Of a stretch of DNA of 64,000 nt, positions 27,481 through 35,091 are shown one piece after another. Position numbers and translations under genes: made by a program. Under the pieces are notes generated by a model. That model saw nothing but the letters and a program-made list of their open reading frames with translations. It was not told where the DNA came from and ran no database searches. The DNA comes from an uncultured Bacteroidales bacterium (GTDB lineage: Bacteria; Bacteroidota; Bacteroidia; Bacteroidales; Bacteroidaceae): positions 41,793 through 105,792 of the forward strand of contig CADAGO010000005.1 in assembly GCA_902787555.1 (NCBI GenBank). The letters run 5' to 3'. Within the stretch, counting starts at the first letter, position 1. The number at the start of each line of letters is the position of its first letter.

Positions 27481-29028
27481 TCATTTACTTTTATGATTTA
27501 CTAATCTTCTTCTTTTTTCCTGTTCACTGTGTACCAGGAAGTCACACAGCTGGCTGACAGCTCTGGCACGGTGGCTGATGGTGTTTTTGATGTCACCACC
27601 CAGCTGGGCAAAGGTGTCGGTATATCCTTCAGGGATGAATACAGGGTCATATCCAAATCCTGCTTCTCCACGTTTCTCTTCTGCAATGGTACCTTTCACA
27701 ATTCCCTCGAATGAATAGGTCTGACCTTTGTAAATCAGTGCTATGGAAGTGCGGAACTGTGCTTTCCTGTTCTCTTTGTCCTGCAGATTGGTCAGCAGTT
27801 TCTGAATGTTTGCCTTGTCATCATGTCCTGCCCCACCTGCATAGCGGGCAGTCATCACTCCTGGCTCTCCATTCAAGGCTTCACACTCCAGACCTGTATC
27901 ATCAGCAAAGCAGTCGAAGCCATAGAATTTCTTCACATACTGTGCCTTCTGCAATGCATTGCCTTCCAATGTGTCTGATGTCTCTGGCAGTTCCACCTTG
28001 CAGTTGATGTCCTCCAGGCTACGGATTTCAAACTTCTTACCGATGATGGTTCTTACTTCCTCCAACTTATGTGAATTGTTGGTGGCAAAGACAAGTATCG
28101 GCTTCTGGTCCTTCAGTTTTGTCTTCATAATGCTGAATCCTTCTCCATATACACTTTCTACATTGGCTACAGACACAAAGGCGTAGGGGTCTACCCGCTT
28201 GATGGCTCGCATGATGATAGAGGAATATCTGCGGCTGCAGATACACACCAGCACCTTACGCTCTGAGTGGGTGTACCATCCATTTCCATCCAGCACTGTC
28301 ACACCAAATCCTGCATTTGAGATGGCATCTGCTATTCTAGCATAGTTGCGCGAGAATATCTTGAACTCCACAGCCTGCCTTGTGCGGTTGAGGGCATAGT
28401 CCAGGGTCACTCCTGCAATGATGAAGGTGGTGAATCCAAAGACTATCATCTGCCAGGCTTCGTCTGGACCATATTTATGTTCATAGACAAAGTAACTCGA
28501 CGAGATGATGATACAGTCACACAGCATGATACCCTGCCCGAAGGAGATGTCCTTGTACTTATTGACAATGGCTGCTATGATATCTGTACCTCCTGTACTT
28601 CCATTGTGTGAGAAGCAGACTGACAGTCCTATACCTTCGAGCACTGCTCCCAGAACCACTGCCATGAAGGTCTGGTCTTTCACCAGTCGGGGCAGGTCAC
28701 CTGTCACAGGGTCTTCCACCACTCGCTGTATGGCCCACATGTAGAAGGTGAGGAACAATACTCCATAGATGGTTTTCACGCAGAACTTCCATCCCAGTAT
28801 CTTCACAGCTGCAATGAGCAGAAATGCATTGATGGTCAGATATGACACCTGCACTTCAATCGTACCTGTGGCATAGAATATCAGTGATGATATACCTGTC
28901 ACACCGCCTGATGTAATCTGGTAAGGTATCATGAATAGGGTGACACCTGTACCGTAGATAATCAGTCCGATGGTGATGTAGACATACACCGATATCTCTT
29001 CCCAAATTATTTCAGCCTTTCTTCTCAT
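27481..29028 (-). CDS. YitT family membrane protein fused in frame to RdgB/HAM1 NTP pyrophosphatase
   Basis: Residues 1-300 are a YitT-type protein: five to six membrane segments ([32 protein letters not shown]) and a C-terminal DUF2179 domain ([18 protein letters not shown]). Residues 301-515 are a full Rdg[39 protein letters not shown] and ISHRARA. RdgB hydrolyses dITP, dXTP and XTP to keep them out of DNA. In related genomes these are separate neighbouring genes; here no stop lies between them. Met301 (ATG 28126-28128), preceded by GGAGAAGG, could also start RdgB alone. So a nested start, a fusion or both are possible. ATGA overlap with leuS. Confidence 0.88.
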   Translation of the reverse strand: MRRKAEIIWEEISVYVYITIGLIIYGTGVTLFMIPYQITSGGVTGISSLIFYATGTIEVQVSYLTINAFLLIAAVKILGWKFCVKTIYGVLFLTFYMWAIQRVVEDPVTGDLPRLVKDQTFMAVVLGAVLEGIGLSVCFSHNGSTGGTDIIAAIVNKYKDISFGQGIMLCDCIIISSSYFVYEHKYGPDEAWQMIVFGFTTFIIAGVTLDYALNRTRQAVEFKIFSRNYARIADAISNAGFGVTVLDGNGWYTHSERKVLVCICSRRYSSIIMRAIKRVDPYAFVSVANVESVYGEGFSIMKTKLKDQKPILVFATNNSHKLEEVRTIIGKKFEIRSLEDINCKVELPETSDTLEGNALQKAQYVKKFYGFDCFADDTGLECEALNGEPGVMTARYAGGAGHDDKANIQKLLTNLQDKENRKAQFRTSIALIYKGQTYSFEGIVKGTIAEEKRGEAGFGYDPVFIPEGYTDTFAQLGGDIKNTISHRARAVSQLCDFLVHSEQEKRRRLVNHKSK

Positions 29029-31874
29029 TGTGCTGGTTTCAGTACTACATTGATCATCTTACCTGGCACCACGATCACCTTCACCACATTGAAGCCTGCT
29101 ATCCATTTCTGTGACTGAGGCTCCTTCAGTGCAGTGTCGATGATGGTCTGCTGCTCTGTGCCCACAGGGAATTCCAGTGGGAAGCGTGCCTTACCATTGA
29201 AGGCTACCATCATCTTCATGTTGTCCTCTTTCAGATACTCTTCATTGAAGGCTGGCCATGGGGCATCACACACAGTTGTGGCATGTCCCAGCATCTCCCA
29301 CAGCTCTTCTGCCAAGTGTGGACAGAATGGTGCTATCAGTACAGCCAATGCCTCTTTCACTGCCTTGCTCTCACTCTTTATCTTGGTCAGTTCGTTCAGA
29401 CAGATCATGAAGGCTGCGATGCTGGTGTTGTATGAGAACTGCTCAATGTCACCTGTCACCTTCTTGATGAGGGTATGCAATGCCTTCAGTTCCTGAGCTG
29501 TTGGTTCTGCATCCTTGGTTTCTGCTGTCATGTAGTTCCAGAATTTCTTCAGGAAACGGTGGCAGCCATCAATGCCATTGGTGTCCCAAGGCTTGCTCTG
29601 CTCCACTGGACCAAGGAACATCTCATACAGACGCAGGGTGTCAGCACCAAACTTCTCTACAATCATATCTGGGTTGACCACATTGAACATTGACTTCGAC
29701 ATCTTCTCTACAGCCCATCCACAGATGTACTTACCTTCATCGTTCAAGATGAACTCTGCATCATTGTATTCTGGGCGCCAAGCCTTGAATGCCTCTACAT
29801 CCAGCACATCAGCTGATACGATGTTCACATCCACATGGATTGGAGTCACCTCATAGCCCTCTTTCTTGTCCAGGCTCACGAAGGTGTTGGTGTCCTTGAT
29901 GCGATACACAAAGTTGCTCCTGCCTTGAATCATACCTTGGTTGATCAGCTTCTGGAATGGTTCTTCCTTCACACTGATGCCCAGGTCATACAGGAACTTG
30001 TTCCAGAATCGGCTATAGATCAGGTGACCAGTAGCATGTTCACTGCCACCTACATACAGGTCCACATTCTGCCAGTATTCAGCAGCCTGTTTTGACAGCA
30101 GCGCCTCATTGTTGTGAGGGTCCATATAGCGCAGGTAGTAGGCTGATGAGCCTGCAAATCCTGGCATGGTATAGAGTTCTATTGGGAATATGCTTTGATT
30201 GTCAATCTTGCTATTCTCCACAATCTGCTTATTTGCTTCGTCCCAAGCCCAGCAGGTGGCATTGCCCAATGGAGGTTCACCCGTCTCTGTTGGCAGGAAC
30301 TTGTCCACTTCAGGCAGTTGGATAGGCAGACACTCCTCAGGTATCATCTGTGGGATGCCGTTCTTGTAGTACACTGGGAATGGCTCACCCCAATATCTCT
30401 GACGGCTGAAGATGGCATCTCTCAAGCGATAGTTCACCTTCACACGACCTAAACCTGTTCTGGTAATATATTCCTTTGTCTTTGCAATCGCCTCTTTTAC
30501 TGTAAGCCCATTGAGCACCAAAGAGTCCTCCCCCTCGGGGGAGTTAGAGAGGGGCTCTACTTTTGGTGAGTTCATCACGATACCTTCCTTGGCATCATAA
30601 CTCTCCTCGCTGATGTCTGCACCCTCAATCAATGGGATGATAGGCAAGTCGAAATGCTTAGCAAAGGCATAGTCACGACTGTCATGAGCAGGTACAGCCA
30701 TGATGGCACCAGTACCATATCCAGCCAATACATATTCTGCTACATAGATAGGACATTTGTCACCTGTGATAGGGTTGATGCCGTATGCACCAGAGAACAC
30801 ACCTGTAACAGTATGGTCAATCATACGTTCACGTTCAGTTCTGCCCTTCACATACTTGATATAGTCATCCACAGCCTTACGCTGGTCAGCAGTAGTCACC
30901 ATGTCCACCAACTCACTCTCAGGAGCCAGTACAAAGAAGGTCACACCAAACATGGTATCAGCACGGGTGGTAAAGATAGTGAACTCCACATCGCTATCAG
31001 CCACCTTTATCTTCACTTCAGCACCCTCACTTCTGCCAATCCAGTTTCTCTGGGTTTCCTTGATACTTTCACTCCAGTCTATGGTGTCAAGACCATCCAG
31101 CAGACGCTGAGCATAGGCTGACACACGCAGACACCACTGACGCATCTTCTTCTGCTCTACAGGGAATCCACCTCTCACACTCACACCATCAACCACCTCA
31201 TCATTGGCAAGTACAGTTCCCAGACCAGGACACCAGTTCACATTAGTTTCTGCCAGGAATGCAATCCTGTAGTTCATCAGTGTGTCACTCTTCTGCTTCT
31301 CATCCATTGCCTTCCATTCCTCAGCAGTGAAGCTCAGCTCCTCGCTCTGAGCTACATCAAGACCTTCAGTACCCTTCTCCTCGAAATGCTTGATGAGGGT
31401 TTCAATAGGTTGAGCCGACTGGCATTTGTAGCAATAGAAGCTATTAAACATCTTCTGGAAAGCCCATTGAGTCCAGTGGTAGTAGCCAGGATCACAAGTG
31501 CGAACCTCACGGTTCCAATCAAAGCAGAAACCAATCTTGTCCAGCTGCTCACGATAGCGGTTGATATTCTGGAAAGTAGTCACCTCAGGGTGCTGACCAG
31601 TCTGAATGGCATATTGTTCAGCAGGTAGACCGTATGCATCATAACCCATAGGGTTCAACACATTGAAGCCCTGCAGACGCTTGAAGCGAGCATAGATATC
31701 ACTCGCAATATATCCTAATGGGTGCCCCACATGTAGTCCCGCACCACTTGGATAAGGGAACATGTTCAGCACATAAAACTTTTTCTTGTTACTATCCTCA
31801 GCAACCTGATAGGTCTTCTCATCCACCCATCGCTGCTGCCACTTCTGTTCAATCTCTCTGAAGTTGTATTCCAT
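29025..31874 (-). CDS. leuS: Leucyl-tRNA synthetase
   Basis: A 949-residue class I synthetase that charges tRNA-Leu. [17 protein letters not shown] holds the HIGH-type motif (HVGH), and EKMSKSMFN the KMSKS loop. A CP1 editing domain lies between (about 220-420), and an anticodon-binding domain at the C-terminus. The ATG at 31872-31874 ([12 protein letters not shown]) is the family start; an upstream ATG at 31961 would add a hydrophobic stretch and lies above the promoter. Residues about 438-452 ([12 protein letters not shown]) are an insertion coded by a GC-rich dispersed repeat, next to GLTVKEAI, and are absent from the usual family sequence. Confidence 0.95.
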   Translation of the reverse strand: MEYNFREIEQKWQQRWVDEKTYQVAEDSNKKKFYVLNMFPYPSGAGLHVGHPLGYIASDIYARFKRLQGFNVLNPMGYDAYGLPAEQYAIQTGQHPEVTTFQNINRYREQLDKIGFCFDWNREVRTCDPGYYHWTQWAFQKMFNSFYCYKCQSAQPIETLIKHFEEKGTEGLDVAQSEELSFTAEEWKAMDEKQKSDTLMNYRIAFLAETNVNWCPGLGTVLANDEVVDGVSVRGGFPVEQKKMRQWCLRVSAYAQRLLDGLDTIDWSESIKETQRNWIGRSEGAEVKIKVADSDVEFTIFTTRADTMFGVTFFVLAPESELVDMVTTADQRKAVDDYIKYVKGRTERERMIDHTVTGVFSGAYGINPITGDKCPIYVAEYVLAGYGTGAIMAVPAHDSRDYAFAKHFDLPIIPLIEGADISEESYDAKEGIVMNSPKVEPLSNSPEGEDSLVLNGLTVKEAIAKTKEYITRTGLGRVKVNYRLRDAIFSRQRYWGEPFPVYYKNGIPQMIPEECLPIQLPEVDKFLPTETGEPPLGNATCWAWDEANKQIVENSKIDNQSIFPIELYTMPGFAGSSAYYLRYMDPHNNEALLSKQAAEYWQNVDLYVGGSEHATGHLIYSRFWNKFLYDLGISVKEEPFQKLINQGMIQGRSNFVYRIKDTNTFVSLDKKEGYEVTPIHVDVNIVSADVLDVEAFKAWRPEYNDAEFILNDEGKYICGWAVEKMSKSMFNVVNPDMIVEKFGADTLRLYEMFLGPVEQSKPWDTNGIDGCHRFLKKFWNYMTAETKDAEPTAQELKALHTLIKKVTGDIEQFSYNTSIAAFMICLNELTKIKSESKAVKEALAVLIAPFCPHLAEELWEMLGHATTVCDAPWPAFNEEYLKEDNMKMMVAFNGKARFPLEFPVGTEQQTIIDTALKEPQSQKWIAGFNVVKVIVVPGKMINVVLKPAQ
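30520..30563. repeat. Dispersed GC-rich palindromic repeat inside leuS, in frame
   Basis: The segment includes TCCCCCTCGGGGGA, a self-complementary core, and GTTAGAGAGGGGCTC. It codes for the extra [11 protein letters not shown] peptide of LeuS. Repeats of this kind occur between genes elsewhere in this window. Confidence 0.65.
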
Positions 31875-31917
31875 CGTTCTTTTACTATTAGACAATTGAC
31901 TATTTACAATTAGCGTG

Positions 31918-31947
31918 CAAAGGTACGAAATAATTATTAAATACAAA
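31918..31947 (-). promoter_or_regulatory. Promoter of leuS and genes after it
   Basis: Minus-strand TACCTTTG (31925-31918) with TTTG (31947-31944) 18 nt upstream. Start near 31911, about 37 nt before the leuS ATG. It serves leuS, yitT-rdgB and porZ. Confidence 0.75.
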
Positions 31948-32896
31948 TAATGCTTTATCAAATAATTGATAAAGTACCCTCATTTTTTTAACTTTTACTC
32001 TCTCCTTATCAATTTGATAACTAACTTCAAGCTTCATATTCTCTTCCTTTATATTCCTTTTTTTTCAATCCTTAGGGCTAACAATTGTTACCCTTAATAG
32101 TAACAAAATTTTCCCTTAGGGGTAACAATTTTTTCCATTAATACCCCCTTGTTAGGAGCAATAATGAAGTGTTAATTGTTAATGGCAAATTATGTTAAAT
32201 TAATATTAATATCTTACTCAATAATCCATCCTTATCCTCGAATAAGTCCTCGTTATTATCAAAGAAGACTGGGTTATTTTGGCCCTTATTACCCCTATTT
32301 CTGCAACCAAATTAACCATTATGCCACATAATACCTTCAAAATGAGTTCAAAGTACTGAAATTCAGAACAACTGATATGTTCGCAAAATATAGGGTAAAA
32401 CATCAAAACAAGGGGGTTTGCATATCTTTTGAGGCCTAAAAGAGCAGGATTTTTATACATTCTATCCCTTTCCGAGCGTTTGCCTCATAGAGGAATTCGA
32501 TTTACTGATATTGTAACTCATTGTCATACAGCTAATTAGATGAATGAATGATGGTCGGGTGTGACAGTTACAGTTGTGACAGTTCATTTTTGAGGGGTAT
32601 CAATTCTCTCTATATTATATATAACTATCTATATATTAATTAGTTATAAAGTATTTTAAGGCATGTTGTAACCCTTGATTTCTAATTGTCACAACTGTAA
32701 CTGTCACACTTTGATCATGATGATTAACTTATATTATTATCTCTATATAAGGCTGTAAGTTGTAAACTAATTATTGTAAACGGTAAGCAGTAAGCTAATT
32801 TATCCATTACAAACTACAAAAAGTAAGGATTTAGAAGAAAAAACACTTTGATTAGCATTAATTATGCATTAAAAAGTATGAATTACGAAACTTTAG
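31948..32896. other. Long noncoding region rich in inverted repeats
   Basis: No convincing gene is seen in these 950 bp between the divergent leuS and LRR genes. The DNA is AT-rich. At 32083-32093 and 32120-32130 AATTGTTACCC and GGGTAACAATT form a perfect 11-bp inverted repeat with a 26-nt loop; a related GTTACCCTTAGGGG occurs at 62653-62666. A larger inverted repeat follows at 32559-32709. An 80-codon frame at 32218-32460 (minus) has no promoter and no recognised match. Confidence 0.7.
32559..32709. repeat. Long inverted repeat with 23-bp perfect arms around an AT-rich core
   Basis: The left arm (32559-32581) and right arm (32687-32709) are perfect reverse complements over 23 bp; one mismatch follows, then more pairing. 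The left arm is itself built from two TGTGACAGTT units separated by ACAGT. The 105-nt loop contains an AT-only stretch near 32611-32640 (TATATTATATATAACTAT). No flanking target duplication or ORF is seen, so it does not look like a known insertion sequence. Confidence 0.9.
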
Positions 32897-32928
32897 TTCG
32901 ACGGAGTCAATTAATTTTCCTATCTTTG
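32897..32928 (+). promoter_or_regulatory. Promoter of the structured RNA / LRR gene leader
   Basis: TATCTTTG at 32921-32928 with TTCG 20 nt upstream (32897-32900). Start near 32935, which is at the 5' edge of the folded RNA described next. Confidence 0.65.
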
Positions 32929-32934
32929 CCACTG

Positions 32935-33105
32935 CATTCTGCAAAGAGTGCAAGACATATTTGCTCATTTGCCACTCGAACTAGCACCTCGGATGTAAAA
33001 GAGCAAATTTACACACATGAGACTTGCAGTTAGTGCAGGTTTCCCATAGTGTGTAAAGGTTGTGCTAGACCTGAGTGGCGTATGGTGATAGCCTGCGCTT
33101 TTCTT
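32935..33105 (+). ncRNA. Structured RNA candidate, long interrupted hairpin (6S RNA-like)
   Basis: The stretch between the promoter and the LRR gene folds as one long rod. Helices seen by eye: 32944-32951 with 33095-33102 (with G-U pairs); GCCACTC (32971-32977) with GAGTGGC (33073-33079); CTAGCAC (32981-32987) with GTGCTAG (33062-33068); TTTACACAC (33008-33016) with GTGTGTAAA (33049-33057); ACTTGCA (33022-33028) with TGCAGGT (33034-33040). A large internal bubble of 19 and 15 nt separates the outer and middle helices. Size (about 170 nt), bubble and own promoter resemble 6S RNA or the Bacteroidales-1 motif. It could instead be a 5' leader of the LRR gene. Alternative pairing of TTTGCTC with GAGCAAA would form a pseudoknot. 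Confidence 0.5.
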
Positions 33106-33163
33106 GTGTTTATAAGTTAGTGCAGCATTTGGATGAAGTATTAACTTTTAAACAATAATCAAT

Positions 33164-34174
33164 ATGAAACGACTTGTTCTTTTTACATTCCTAACGATGC
33201 TGGTGTCTCTCTCAGCATTTAGTTATGACATTGAGGTAGCGAACAGTGATGGAGTCACCATCTATTACGACTATAGTGCTGATGGGAAGGAACTGTCTGT
33301 TACTTGTAGTAGTTATTCAGGAAAGGTGGTTATTCCTGAAACCGTCACCTATGGTGAAAGCACCTATCGTGTGACAAGCATTGGTAGAGAAGCTTTCCGT
33401 GAATGTACAGAATTGACCTCCATCGAGATTCCTAATAGTGTGACTAGCATTGGGGAGTGGGCTTTCTATGGCTGCACTGGACTGATTTCTGTTGTTATAC
33501 CAAATAGTGTGACAAGCATTGGTGGCAATGCTTTCTATGGCTGCACTGGATTAACATCCATTAATATACCTAACAGTGTGACAAGCATTGAGTATGCAAC
33601 TTTCTATGGATGCTCAAGCTTGGCCTCCATTGAGATTCCCAACAGCGTAACAAGCATTGGGGAGTCGGCTTTCAGTCGCTGCTCAGGATTGACTTCCATC
33701 ACAATTCCCAACAGTGTGACAAGTATTGGCTATGAGGCTTTCAGTCGCTGCACAGGATTAACATCCATCGAGATTCCTAATAGTGTGACAAGCATTGGGC
33801 AAGCTGCTTTCGTGGGGTGCAAAGGATTGACATCTGTTGTAATTGGCAATAGTGTAACAAGCATTGGTGGTGGTGCTTTCTATAATTGCACTGGATTAAC
33901 ATCTGTCGTATCTTTGATTGAAAATCCTTTTGCGATTATTGGAAAAGGTCCTGATTTGTCTGATTCCAGAACTTTCACTGTAGATATCTTCAACAATGCT
34001 ACATTATATGTCCCAAAAGGAACAATAGAGAAGTATAAGTCAACTGAAGGATGGAAAGACTTTTTATTTATAGAAGAACGCACTATTGAAAAAGTGCCAC
34101 AGGATGTGAATGGTGATGGAATTGTTGATACCCAGGATGTACTGGAAATCTACAAGTACATACAAGAGCATTAA
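33164..34174 (+). CDS. BspA-like leucine-rich repeat secreted protein with dockerin-like end
   Basis: A 336-residue secreted protein. The signal peptide ends near residue 20 (LFTFLTMLVSLSAFS). About eight near-identical 23-residue repeats of the BspA/TpLRR type (LTSIEIPNSVTSIGxxAFxG) fill residues 70-265. The end, DVNGDGIVDTQDVLEIYKYI, has one EF-hand-like calcium loop with the DxNxDGxxD pattern of dockerin type I; only one half of the duplicated dockerin motif is present. Such proteins bind host or matrix proteins in some species; the target here is unknown. The DNA repeats are nearly identical, so the repeat number could change by recombination. The promoter is likely that at 32921, giving a leader of 230 nt. 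Confidence 0.88.
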   Translation: MKRLVLFTFLTMLVSLSAFSYDIEVANSDGVTIYYDYSADGKELSVTCSSYSGKVVIPETVTYGESTYRVTSIGREAFRECTELTSIEIPNSVTSIGEWAFYGCTGLISVVIPNSVTSIGGNAFYGCTGLTSINIPNSVTSIEYATFYGCSSLASIEIPNSVTSIGESAFSRCSGLTSITIPNSVTSIGYEAFSRCTGLTSIEIPNSVTSIGQAAFVGCKGLTSVVIGNSVTSIGGGAFYNCTGLTSVVSLIENPFAIIGKGPDLSDSRTFTVDIFNNATLYVPKGTIEKYKSTEGWKDFLFIEERTIEKVPQDVNGDGIVDTQDVLEIYKYIQEH

Positions 34175-34253
34175 ATTCTCTACCCAATCTCCCTAAACAA
34201 TCAAACGGACAGGAATTGCTCTTGTCCGCTTGTTGTTATATTTGCATTCATAG

Positions 34254-34374
34254 CTAAAGTCAAAGGTCATTTCGACAGGCTCAAGATGTATCTAAAGTCT
34301 AAGGTCATTTCGACAGGCTCAAGATGTATCTAAAGTCAAAGGTCATTTCGACAGGCTCAAGATGTATCTAAAGT
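34254..34374. repeat. Tandem repeat, 38-bp unit, three copies
   Basis: A 38-bp unit beginning CTAAAGT and holding GTCATTTCGACAGGCTCAAG is repeated exactly at 34254, 34292 and 34330, then starts a fourth time at 34368. It is followed by shorter CTAACGT units. It lies in the 343-bp gap between the LRR gene and the toxin-antitoxin operon. The core resembles dispersed repeats common in Bacteroidetes intergenic DNA. A weak stem CGGACA/TGTCCG at about 34205-34227 follows the LRR stop and may be its terminator. Confidence 0.9.
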
Positions 34375-34453
34375 CTAACGTCTAACGTCTAAAGTCTAAG
34401 CATGGACTTTAGCGTTGAGAGGTTTGTTTCCTAACGATGTTTTCTGTAAAATG

Positions 34454-34501
34454 TTTGGTGGATTGAAAGAAAAGTATTACCTTTGCAGTCGAAAGTATTA
34501 C
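34454..34501 (+). promoter_or_regulatory. Toxin-antitoxin promoter with direct-repeat operator
   Basis: TTTG (34454-34457), 20-nt spacer, TACCTTTG (34478-34485). The direct repeat AAAGTATTAC occurs at 34471-34480 and 34492-34501, 21 bp apart (two helical turns) and flanking the -7 box. This is a plausible site for autorepression by the antitoxin. Confidence 0.7.
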
Positions 34502-34517
34502 AAATGATTTACAGATT

Positions 34518-34772
34518 ATGGAAACTACAGTTGTTAGAAAACCTGCATCTTTTCGCTTGAGGACTGATTTATTAGAAAGACTTAAGATAAATGCAGCACG
34601 AGAAAACCGTACACTGAACAACTATGTTGAGAGTGTACTTCTCGACATCGTATATCATGAACCAAATAATGTGACTAAAGCTGCTATCGAGGAGGCAATG
34701 TCTGGGCATAACCAAAACAAGGTGTATAGTAATGTGGATGAAATGTTTAATGATATTCTGAGTGAAGAATGA
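34518..34772 (+). CDS. Antitoxin of a YafQ-type toxin-antitoxin pair
   Basis: An 84-residue protein. The N-terminal SFRLRTDLLERLKINAARE fits a ribbon-helix-helix DNA-binding fold (strand, helix), followed by RTLNNYVESVLLD. The acidic C-terminal part likely wraps the toxin. The stop codon overlaps the toxin start as ATGA (34769-34772), typical of type II modules. It would neutralise the toxin and, with it, repress the operon through the repeat around the -7 box. Confidence 0.82.
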   Translation: METTVVRKPASFRLRTDLLERLKINAARENRTLNNYVESVLLDIVYHEPNNVTKAAIEEAMSGHNQNKVYSNVDEMFNDILSEE

Positions 34773-35044
34773 AAAAGCTTCAGCCAACAACACAATACAG
34801 GAAAGACCTGAAAAAATATAAAAACAATCCAAAGAAATTGGCTGCGCTGAAGGAGGTTTTGATGATGTTAATAGATGATTGTCCTATACCTCCTGAGTAT
34901 CTTCCTCATAGACTTCATGGCAACTACAAAGGTTGCATGGAGTGTCACATCCTTAGTGATTTTCTACTTATATGGATGGATGAGAAAAACAATATCATAG
35001 AGTTGATCCGATTGGGGTCACACTCAGAATTATTTCAAAAATAG
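34769..35044 (+). CDS. YafQ family mRNA interferase toxin (RelE superfamily)
   Basis: A 91-residue RelE-fold toxin. The YafQ pattern is clear: YRKDLKKYKNNPKKL at the start, LPHRLHGNYKGCMECHI in the middle, LLIWMDEKNNIIEL, and the closing RLGSHSELF. The two central histidines and the His of GSHSELF match the catalytic histidines of YafQ, which cuts mRNA on the ribosome. It overlaps the antitoxin by 4 nt. The pair lies among repeats, in a region where gene gain is likely. Confidence 0.9.
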   Translation: MKKLQPTTQYRKDLKKYKNNPKKLAALKEVLMMLIDDCPIPPEYLPHRLHGNYKGCMECHILSDFLLIWMDEKNNIIELIRLGSHSELFQK

Positions 35045-35046
35045 CA

Positions 35047-35077
35047 CAACGGACAAGGAGTGTTTCCCTGCCCGTTG
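35047..35077. terminator. Hairpin between the convergent toxin and M56 genes
   Basis: CAACGGACAAGG (35047-35058) pairs with CCTGCCCGTTG (35067-35077) with two imperfections. It lies between two converging genes 48 bp apart and could stop transcription in both directions. The T-runs are poor. Confidence 0.5.
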
Positions 35078-35091
35078 TTGCTAACTGTGAA

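Noticed and set aside
32218-32460. An 80-codon open frame on the minus strand in the noncoding region (MYKNPALLGLKRYANP...)
   Set aside because: No TAnnTTTG promoter upstream, no recognised domain, and it lies in AT-rich DNA among repeats. It might be a relic of a dispersed element, but I cannot support it as a gene.
32935-33105. tmRNA as the identity of the structured RNA
   Set aside because: No tRNA-like ends, no CCA and no tag reading frame; the fold is a single rod.
34254-34374. CRISPR array at the 38-bp repeats
   Set aside because: Copies are head-to-tail without unique spacers; no cas genes nearby.
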